DNA of 40,558 nucleotides from Gammaproteobacteria bacterium. GTDB taxonomy: Bacteria > Pseudomonadota > Gammaproteobacteria > DSM-16500. Every line of letters starts with the position of its first letter. Positions within the stretch are counted from its first letter, which is position 1. The stretch lies in NCBI GenBank assembly GCA_013287025.1, contig JABDEN010000011.1, forward strand, positions 1-40,558, in the 5' to 3' direction. Positions 1 through 7,200 of this stretch are shown piece after piece. Under the pieces are notes generated by a model. The model saw only the letters and a program-made list of their open reading frames with translations, ran no database searches and was not told the DNA's origin. The translations under genes were made by a program, and so were the position numbers.

Positions 1-816
1 ACTTTAATTCCCCTTGGTGCAAATCCTGATGCAGTGGATACAGATAATAATAGTGCTTTGCATGTAGCAACTATGTTGCCAAAAAGTCAAGAACCAACAA
101 TTAATGCATTAGTCAAAGTGCTTGTTCGTGCGGGCGCAGATGTTAATTTGGTAAATGCTGACGACAAAACCGTATTGATGCTTGCAGCAAAAAATGGATT
201 ACATGATGTTGCGAAAGAGATTACTGAAGTCAAAACCTTAGATTTAAATAAACAAAATCAGAAGGGTATGACGGCTTTAATGTATGCTGCTAAACATTTT
301 TCTAAAAAAACGACACAACATTTACTTGATAAAGGCGCTGACATTACATTAAAAAACAAAGAAGATGATACAGCGGTTGAGATTTTGATTGATCAAATGC
401 TCCAAAATCCTAAATCAGATAAACTTTATAAAGCTTTTATATGTCTTGAAGCATTTTTATCTAAAGGTGCGGATGTAACTCAACATGCGAAATTTAAAGA
501 GTTACGAGAACTTATATCAAATCATTATTTAACAGATACGAATGCTAAAAAATGTCATAAAATTTTACAAAACCCAAGTCAGTATGTTAAGCCATTAGCA
601 TCAGTTTCATCATCTTCGTCATCGTCATCATCATCTTCTTCAAGCAGTATTTATGCGGGCTTAGGTGCTATTCCAGCATCAACTCCTGCGCCTGTAATGC
701 CGACGCCATCAACTCCGTCATCGGATCCAGTGCCAGCATTTACGATAGTTCCTTCGACATCAGATGAAGAGGAAGAAAAAAATCAATTCACTGGTCCACG
801 AAAATTAGGTAGATAA
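1..816 (+). CDS. Ankyrin-repeat protein, 5' end outside window
   Basis: The reading frame is open from base 1 and the first codons already read as ankyrin sequence (LIPLGANPDAVD, then NNSALHVA), so the GTG at 34 is probably internal and the gene begins upstream. Ankyrin repeats follow (GADVNLVNADDKTVLMLAAKNG; GMTALMYAAKHF; LLDKGADITLKN; FLSKGADVT). The C-terminal third is different: a run of 15 serines (TCA/TCT/TCG/TCC codons, about 604-650), a Pro/Thr/Ser-rich stretch and an acidic patch (SDEEEEK). Ankyrin proteins are protein-binding scaffolds and common type IV effectors in Legionellales; that this is an effector is inference. No catalytic domain is visible in the part present. A REP-like palindrome follows the stop codon. 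Confidence 0.85.
   Translation, partial: TLIPLGANPDAVDTDNNSALHVATMLPKSQEPTINALVKVLVRAGADVNLVNADDKTVLMLAAKNGLHDVAKEITEVKTLDLNKQNQKGMTALMYAAKHFSKKTTQHLLDKGADITLKNKEDDTAVEILIDQMLQNPKSDKLYKAFICLEAFLSKGADVTQHAKFKELRELISNHYLTDTNAKKCHKILQNPSQYVKPLASVSSSSSSSSSSSSSSIYAGLGAIPASTPAPVMPTPSTPSSDPVPAFTIVPSTSDEEEEKNQFTGPRKLGR
604..654 (+). repeat. Serine-codon microsatellite inside ankyrin gene
   Basis: Near-perfect trinucleotide repetition of TCA, TCT, TCG and TCC codons encodes an uninterrupted polyserine linker between the ankyrin part and the proline-rich tail. Such tracts can change length by slippage in steps of three bases, which would change linker length without breaking the frame. Confidence 0.7.
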
Positions 817-839
817 TTTTCTCAAAAAAAATCTACCAC

Positions 840-900
840 TGTCATCTCCGCGAAGGCGGAGATCTATTCATAATGGATTCCCGCCTTCGCGGGAATGACA
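840..900. repeat. REP-like imperfect palindrome
   Basis: The outer ends are TGTCAT and ATGACA. Each arm contains the core CCGCGAAGGCGG or its exact complement CCGCCTTCGCGG, and each core can also fold on itself. The loop is about 10 nt (ATTCATAATG region). The pattern TGTCATTCCCGCGAAGGCGGGAATC is a familiar dispersed palindromic repeat in proteobacterial genomes. It lies 24 nt after the ankyrin stop codon and may serve as its transcription terminator. Confidence 0.8.
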
Positions 901-919
901 ATTCCTTTTACAGAGGTTT

Positions 920-931
920 CGTCATTGCGAG
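920..931. repeat. Left fragment of palindromic repeat split by the IS element
   Basis: CGTCATTGCGAG matches the outer end of the long palindrome whose remainder lies at 2599-2668. Joining 920-931 to 2601 onward gives an uninterrupted left arm that pairs with 2635-2668, so this is the other half of the repeat interrupted by the transposon. Confidence 0.8.
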
Positions 932-974
932 TGCCCTAACCCTAAAGGGTAAATATCAGAAAAGAACCTTTTAG

Positions 975-1165
975 AGTACAATTGCCGCCGGTATGTTTGT
1001 GTTGGAAAAGCCGGCGCTGCAGTAGTGCTACGTGCCTGATCGCGAGTATGGTTACAGGGGTTTACGACAATATCACTGGTGAAGTGCAATCGCACTATCC
1101 CGTTTGGGAGATAGTTTTGTAATCAACCCCTGCTTCACACACATATCATGATTCAACTAATAGGA
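975..1165 (+). ncRNA. Candidate bridge RNA (seekRNA) of the IS110 element
   Basis: This non-coding stretch between the left end and the transposase folds readily. CGCCGG (986-991) pairs with CCGGCG (1011-1016). CAGGGGTT (1055-1062) pairs perfectly with AACCCCTG (1125-1132) and encloses two hairpins: AGTGC-aatc-GCACT (1083-1096) and ACTATCCC-gttt-GGGAGATAGT (about 1094-1115, competing with the end of the first). IS110 transposases are known to use an RNA from the element's non-coding end whose loops pair with target and donor. Exact RNA ends are not determinable here. ATCGCGAG (1039-1046) matches the target half ATTGCGAG at 7 of 8 positions and is a possible target guide, which is speculative. 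Confidence 0.6.
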
Positions 1166-1175
1166 AGAAAATGAT

Positions 1176-2582
1176 ATGCGTAAAGATACTAAAAAAAAGT
1201 CCCTTATGTCAAAGAAAAAGCGTGTTAATAATCTACCTAAACATTTAGAACATATTAATAAAATGGCAGCGGGTATTGATATTGGCTCGAAATCTCACTG
1301 GGTTGCAGTACCCGAAGGATATGATGAAGCTTGCGTGCGCGAATTTCAAAGTTTCACAGCGGATTTACATGAATTAGTTTCATGGTTGGAAAGATGTGGG
1401 ATTGAAACGGTAGCCATGGAGTCCACCGGCGTATATTGGATCCCGTTATATGAACTACTAGAATCACGAGGCTTTGATGTTAGATTAGTTGATGCACGTC
1501 ACGTAAAAAACGTCAGCGGACGAAAAACAGATATATTAGACTGCCAATGGATACAGCAGTTGCATACCTACGGATTATTGAATGGAGCTTTTCGTCCAAA
1601 TGAGCGGGTATGCATGCTGCGATCTTATCTACGACAAAGAAGTATGTTAGTTGAACGAGCGTCTCATCACATACAGCATATTCAAAAAGCACTGAGCCAG
1701 ATGAATATACAGTTGAGTAATGTAATAAGTGATATTACGGGCGACACAGGGATGAAGATTCTTCGTGCAATTATTTGTGGTGAGCGGGATCCAGAATTAC
1801 TTGCGGCTTATCGCAATAAGGCATGTAAAAATCCAGTTGAAGTAATCAAAAAATCATTAGAAGGAAATTACCGAGAAGATCATATTTTTTCACTGACCCA
1901 AGCGGTAGAACTATATGATGTATACCAGGAGAAAATAGCGGCGTGCGATAAGAGCATTGAAAATATGCTGTTAGAATTTAATGAACAAAAAGAAATTGAT
2001 ATGGAAAAGTTAAGTAAACGTGCCACTAAACGAAAAGGAGGTGGCAGAAGTAAAAATGCACCATTATTTAATTTAAAATTACATTTGATTCGCATCACAG
2101 GTATAGATTTAACAGCAATTCCAGGTATTGAAGCAACGAGCGCGTTAAAAATTATTTCTGAAATAGGGTTGGATTTAACTCGATGGGAAAGCAGTAAGCA
2201 TTTTGCTTCTTGGCTTGGACTATGTCCTGGAAATAAAGTATCAGGTGGAAAGCGATTAAGTGGTAAAAGTAAACGTACCGGCAACAATGCAGCGTCTGCC
2301 TTACGTATGGCAGCAAGTACTTTGCATCGAAGTCAAACGGCATTAGGGGCCTTTTTCCGACGTTTGAAATCTCGTTTAGGCGCACCAAAGGCAATTACTG
2401 CGGCAGCACATAAATTAGCGGTGATTATTTTTAATATGCTTAAAAACGGGGTAGAGTATGTTGAGACTGGCCAGCATTATTATGAAGAGCAGTATCGCGA
2501 ACGGTCAGTAAAAAATTTAATTATGCGTGCAAAAACATTAGGATTTACTCTTGTTGAAACCACAGCTTATTCAATAAGTTAA
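1176..2582 (+). CDS. IS110-family transposase (DEDD / RuvC-like N-terminus)
   Basis: The N-terminal RuvC-like DEDD domain opens with GIDIGSKSHWVAV (D35), then AMESTGVYW (E82) and RKTDILDCQW (D119, D122). A helical, basic middle region follows. The C-terminal IS110 domain (AIPGIEATSALKIISEIG ... WLGLCPGNKVSGGKRLSGKS ... GNNAASALRMAA) carries the expected catalytic serine at S374. At 468 residues it is somewhat longer than many family members; the extra length is a Lys-rich N-terminus and a basic insert (KRATKRKGGGRSK). The ATG at 1176 is preceded by GGAAG at a usable distance. The recombinase excises and inserts the element guided by its RNA (known for the family). No frameshift or missing motif is seen. 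Confidence 0.95.
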   Translation: MRKDTKKKSLMSKKKRVNNLPKHLEHINKMAAGIDIGSKSHWVAVPEGYDEACVREFQSFTADLHELVSWLERCGIETVAMESTGVYWIPLYELLESRGFDVRLVDARHVKNVSGRKTDILDCQWIQQLHTYGLLNGAFRPNERVCMLRSYLRQRSMLVERASHHIQHIQKALSQMNIQLSNVISDITGDTGMKILRAIICGERDPELLAAYRNKACKNPVEVIKKSLEGNYREDHIFSLTQAVELYDVYQEKIAACDKSIENMLLEFNEQKEIDMEKLSKRATKRKGGGRSKNAPLFNLKLHLIRITGIDLTAIPGIEATSALKIISEIGLDLTRWESSKHFASWLGLCPGNKVSGGKRLSGKSKRTGNNAASALRMAASTLHRSQTALGAFFRRLKSRLGAPKAITAAAHKLAVIIFNMLKNGVEYVETGQHYYEEQYRERSVKNLIMRAKTLGFTLVETTAYSIS

Positions 2583-2598
2583 CGGGAGGTTCTTTGGG

Positions 2599-2668
2599 AG
2601 GAGCGCAGCGACGTGGCAATCCAAACTGTCTTCTGGATTGCCACGTCGCTTCGCTCCCCGCAATGACG
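2599..2668. repeat. Long palindromic repeat, target of the IS element
   Basis: GGATTGCCACGTCGCTTCGC and the bases after it (2635-2668) pair with 2601-2622 and, across the IS, with 920-931. The restored repeat has arms of about 34 nt with only a few mismatches around a 12-nt loop (AAACTGTCTTCT). The motif CGTCATTGCGAGGAGCG...GTGGCAATCC is a type of dispersed repeat common in intracellular proteobacteria. It separates the IS from the reverse-strand J-domain gene and could act as a terminator for that gene. Confidence 0.8.
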
Positions 2669-2687
2669 AAAAGCATTGGTGAAAAGT

Positions 2688-4094
2688 TTATTTTCTATTT
2701 CTGATTGCTGCTAAATAATTTGGTGATTGTACAGAATCTTTTGAGTGATAAAACAACGAATATTTTCCTACAAAACCTGCTTTTGTCACCGTTGAAAAAG
2801 ACCGTTGATTCGGATCTTTCTTTGTTTGCCTAATTTTTTTTAATAATCCGTCTTTCACATAAAATAATTCCTCTGTTTCTTCTCTTGTTCCTCCTTGATC
2901 TGGATGTTTAATAAGAATTAATTTGTTAAAGGCGGTACGAACTTCTTCTTCCGTGAGTGGTTTTTTAGGATCTAAATCCATTTTCTTACAAAAATCTATC
3001 CATTCGGGATCTTCATTTTCTTTAATAAATATAGGTTTAAAATCGCGGGCAGTTTCTTCAAAACGAAGTCGATCAGAACTCGTTTCATAAACGGTTTCGT
3101 TTTCGGCTTTTTCTCTTTTAAGCTGATTTTCTTGCGAATAAAACTGTCTCGCAGGTCGGTACTTTGCCCACAATCCGGTAAGCGTAGAAGATCCTATAAT
3201 GAATGCAGCTCGCAAAGGCAATGCAATTTGCGGCATTAACGCTGAAAGAAGAAGCGTCGTACCTCCCGCAAATGCCATGCATTTTGAAACTGATAAAGGC
3301 GAGCTACCATGCACTTCAGTAATATTCTCAAATAATGCGGGTAAAACTTGAGGTGGTAAGTCAGGATATTGCAAAATATAAGCGGGTAAAAGAAAACTCT
3401 TGAGTTCAAAAGAGAGATAATTTGTTTGATACGAACTCACTCGCGCTTGGGAATGTCCACTTCGTTTCCGAATATCTTTTCGAATATTTTCTTCAATTTC
3501 ATTATCAAGACGTTTCGATGCAACCTTTGTTGCAATGTTCACACGTTTGAGAAAAGGATCAATATGCACAGATTTATGGATAGAATGCACATTAAATGGC
3601 TCTAAATATGCATTAATTTTATAGCCTTGATGCGCATATTCAAGAATTTTGCTACTCCAGCGAAAACCTGCATAAATGATCATGTAAGGCATTTCCTGAT
3701 TAAAAGAGAGCGGCTTCAATGTACCTGAAATGTAGTGCCAATCGGTTTCAATATGATAGGTTGTAATCGTTGTATTATTCGGACCTGGCGTATGTGTCGT
3801 CACAGGCCTATCGACACCGTATTGGCCACTATAATGTGTAACATCAAAACTTGCATTAATACCATAGAAAGGAATAAGCGCTTGGGTGATAGGATCTTTA
3901 TCCCGAATGACGAGCTCATCGCGTGATTGTTTGATAGGGGCAAAAAAACGTCGACTCTCTGCTTCAACAAAACGTTTTGACGCTTCCGTCCGATCAAAGG
4001 CATGCTGAATATAGGTTAAAAGTGAGGTTTGGGTTGAGAATGCAGAGGTGTTGTATTTGATTGTCGGTGATATTTTAATTATTTTTCTAAGCAT
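2688..4094 (-). CDS. J-domain membrane protein with mitochondrial-presequence-like N-terminus
   Basis: The frame opens with TTG at 4109, but GGAA sits 9 nt before the ATG at 4094, so 468 residues starting MLRKIIKISPTIKYN is preferred. This start is basic, amphipathic and without acids, and is followed by AFSTQ, much like a mitochondrial presequence. The middle (about 60-245) resembles a bacterial membrane-protein family with patterns such as TDWHYISG, YLEPF, ENIRKDIRKRSG and FLLPAYILQY (recalled pattern, distant). About 270-305 is hydrophobic with Gly/Ala, probably a membrane segment. The C-terminal quarter is a J domain with HPD at 397-399 (LILIKHPDQGGTREE), the Hsp70-stimulating motif. A bacterial-inner-membrane co-chaperone is the alternative to a host-mitochondrial effector. 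It diverges from the gene at 4289. Confidence 0.7.
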   Translation of the reverse strand: MLRKIIKISPTIKYNTSAFSTQTSLLTYIQHAFDRTEASKRFVEAESRRFFAPIKQSRDELVIRDKDPITQALIPFYGINASFDVTHYSGQYGVDRPVTTHTPGPNNTTITTYHIETDWHYISGTLKPLSFNQEMPYMIIYAGFRWSSKILEYAHQGYKINAYLEPFNVHSIHKSVHIDPFLKRVNIATKVASKRLDNEIEENIRKDIRKRSGHSQARVSSYQTNYLSFELKSFLLPAYILQYPDLPPQVLPALFENITEVHGSSPLSVSKCMAFAGGTTLLLSALMPQIALPLRAAFIIGSSTLTGLWAKYRPARQFYSQENQLKREKAENETVYETSSDRLRFEETARDFKPIFIKENEDPEWIDFCKKMDLDPKKPLTEEEVRTAFNKLILIKHPDQGGTREETEELFYVKDGLLKKIRQTKKDPNQRSFSTVTKAGFVGKYSLFYHSKDSVQSPNYLAAIRNRK

Positions 4095-4248
4095 TATAAT
4101 CATTTCCAAAAGAAAGACCGCGCATAATATAAATAATTATGAAAGAAATCAATCTTTTGCATTTAATTTCTTATTTATTAGAATTGCTCAAAATGTGTCT
4201 AATAATTTATAATTAAAAATTTATAAATGATCAAATTTATAAATATTG

Positions 4249-4257
4249 TGTTATAAT
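4249..4257 (+). promoter_or_regulatory. Extended -10 promoter for the large coiled-coil gene
   Basis: TGTTATAAT is a perfect TGn-TATAAT extended -10, 32 nt before the ATG at 4289, in an AT-rich divergent intergenic region of 190 bp. No convincing -35 is seen, which extended -10 promoters do not strictly need. GGA at about 4276 acts as ribosome binding site. Confidence 0.55.
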
Positions 4258-4288
4258 TCTACACATTTTTTAAAGATGGAATAAATCG

Positions 4289-7200
4289 ATGTTTCCCCGT
4301 ACGAGAAAAGTTTTACAAGTCATTGATGAATCTTTACAGATTAGTAATTATTTTAAAAGACTCTATTTAAATTTTTTCTTTAGTCCAAGTGAAATTAATG
4401 ATCTTTTAGATGAAGAACATTTGACATTGGAACTAGATGACCAAAATGTAAAATTACCTAGGGAACAAAAGAAAAGTGAGGAAAAGGAATTTTTTTCTAA
4501 AGAAGGTTTTGATGAGTTACATCGATTACCCATCATGACAGGTGATTCAAAATTAGATATTGCTTTTGTATATTTTCAAGAAGCACAGGAAAGTTTTGAT
4601 CAAGGTAAAATTACCGATGCTTTTGAATTGTTTAAAACAAAAGTCATCAAATCAATAAAAGATTCGGAAAATGAAGAAGCACGCATAATTTGTTCCAAAA
4701 CACATTATTACTTAGGCTTATGCTACATGAGGATAAGTAATAAGCAAAAACAAGAAGCTTTAATCCAATTTACAACAGCAGTAGAATTAACGAAAGATGA
4801 TGATAAAAACAATGATCACTATTTTTGTTTAATTATATTAGAAATACTAAAATTATTGCATTCGCCTGAGTATTCTACTAACTATGATCGTGTAGATAAA
4901 GTTATCGAACTTAATTCAACGTATCTTTTGGGTCTTAGAAAAGCGCCCGCTGGATCCGCTGTAAAAAAAGAATTATCAAAAAAAATAGTTACCGAATTCG
5001 GATATACTCCGAAAGATATGATTCGATTAATCGATGAATCTTATCTACCAGAAATTGGAAAAATTGAACGTCAAGATGCCGAATTAATGAATAGATTTGT
5101 TAAGTCTATCGTGCTAAATGATTTTAAGGATTTTACTTATAAAGAAATTGTGCGAATTTTTACTCTAATCAGTGTAGGATTTAAAATTAAAAGTTTTGTC
5201 ATGCAAGAAGAAGAATTGAAAAGAAAATTATCGAATGTTGCTGTCGAGATCGGAAAGTTATTAACAAAATGCCAAAAAGAAAAAAATCCTATTGTTCAAA
5301 AAGAAATTGCGCGTATGGGAATAGCTTTGTGCTTAATTTTAGAATTGACTCAATTTCCGGCAATCGTATACAAGAGCAAAGCTTTTAAACGCAAATTTAT
5401 GCCTTATGTAAAAAATGACAAACCACATTTGGACATACCATTAACCATTAGTAAACTTACAAAAGCGGAACCTATTTTTGAATTTGTTGATCCCAAGGAT
5501 TCAATTATTGATATAAAAGAAGAGCCGTCCTATAAGACAAAAGAAAGTGAAAAAGAACCTATAAAAAAAGAGAAAGTAGAAAAAAAAGTGGAGGTCCAGC
5601 AATTTGTAGCGAAAGAGAAGTCACCCGAAGAGAAAAAAATAATCTCTACAAAAGAAAAAAAATCTGAAAAACAAGAAATTTCTGTGTCAGCGCTTGAAAA
5701 AAATGCTAGACCTATTCATCTTATCACTACTGAGTTACAAGAAGTTATTAATTTATATAAAACCAAAACCGCAGCGACTCTAAAATCATTCCAAGAATTA
5801 AAAAATATTTCTGAATCAAAACCAACGCGAGAAAAAATAGCGCAATTAAATGCTGAATACGAAAAAATGAAAGAAGAATATTTTAAAAATATTCAAAAAA
5901 TAGAAAATGAAAAAAGAGAAATGAAGGCGTCGAGAAAAAAAGATAAGACTAAATTAAAAAATTTAGATTTAATGCTTCACAAAAAACCAGAAATTGAGAA
6001 AGATCACGATGAAATAAAGAAATTGTCTAGCGAAATCAATGATAATTCAAAAAAAGCAATGGATTTTAGTTCTAAATTTAATGTGATAAAAGAAGAATTT
6101 AAATTAATGCAAAATTTCGAATCTGCTATTAAATTTGAATTAAAAAAAATGTCAACATTAAATGTCAAAGAAGCAACTGATGTAAAATCTATAGAGTTAG
6201 AATTAAAACGAATTCAAAGTAAAATAAATGATGATTTATTAAAAGAAGCGACCAAAAAATTAGATACCATTAAAAAAATCATGCAAAAAATTCAACAATT
6301 GACTAAATCTTTTCAATCAGAAGTCATTGTAGAGCCAAAAGTTATAAAAAATATCGATCAAATAAAAATAGAGATGGCAAGCGCTGAAAAAAGAATAAGT
6401 CGTCTTAAAAAAGATGTATCAAGGAAGCAAAAAAACATTCAAAGTCAACTTTCAGAAATAAAAAGATCACAAGCTTCAATGAAGCATCAATTAAAAGAAT
6501 CAAGAAATAATCTAAAAAAATCTATGAAAGAAATAATTTCGGTAACAAATGAAGAAGTGCTGAAAATAGAGTTAGAAAAGAACAATAATGAAGTGGAGCG
6601 TATTCGTAATTGTGAAGCAAAGTTAAGTGTTATTTTGAATGAAGAAGATAAAAGTGCAATAGCATCGGATTTAAAAGAAGTTAAGGAAAAACAAGATAAA
6701 GCGCTAAATTATGCCACTGAATTTAGTAATATATATAGTGATGTTATGCAAGCGAATAAGAAAATGGAAATTCATATCTCGAAATTGGAAAAGCTCGCTT
6801 TAAAAGTAAGTGAATTAAATTATTCGCGTGATATTTCTACAAAAACAAATACCCAAGCCGCTAAAAATCAATTAAACCAATCGTTTAATGGAATAATGGC
6901 GCAACTTAAAAAGGATAAAAAAATTATTCAAAAAACGAAAACAGCTATACTCAATTTTGAAAAGTTTAACCAAATATTTTCTAAGGAATTTAGTTTAGCT
7001 AAAACAACACAATCTGATGCATTGTTTTCGACATATCAGAAATTAAAACAAGATGTTATCAATACAGAAGATTTGATATTAAAAATTGAATCTGATGCAA
7101 ATGCAAAATTCAATTCAGCATCACGCCTCATCGAAAAGGATGAGACGTTATTGGAAATTTTAGAAGAAGGTTTAACAGATAATTTAGCTGATTTAAAGCG

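Larger units (their letters stand above)
932..2600 (+). mobile_element. IS110-family insertion sequence, complete
   Basis: The boundaries come from the split target repeat. Left flank ...CATTGCGAG stops at 931 and right flank GAGCGCAGCG... resumes at 2601, with AG (or GAG) at both junctions, as expected of a short recombination core and not a long target duplication. The element is about 1.67 kb with no long terminal inverted repeats. It carries one transposase gene, a long non-coding left end (about 244 nt) and a very short right end (about 18 nt after the stop). That layout fits the IS110 subgroup, where the guide RNA lies upstream of the transposase, better than the IS1111 subgroup. All catalytic residues are present, so it could be active. 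Confidence 0.8.

Noticed and set aside
34..36. GTG at 34 as the start of the ankyrin gene
   Set aside because: The frame is open to base 1 and the upstream codons already read as an ankyrin repeat, so the gene is cut by the window edge.
840..900. CRISPR-like repeat
   Set aside because: Only a single palindrome with no regularly spaced repeats or spacers; it is a REP-type element.
1880..2394. Reverse-strand open frames inside the transposase gene
   Set aside because: They are antisense to a complete IS110 transposase, have no ribosome binding site and no recognisable domain.
3735..4003. Short frames on both strands over the J-domain gene
   Set aside because: They overlap a longer protein with recognisable domains and have no motif of their own.
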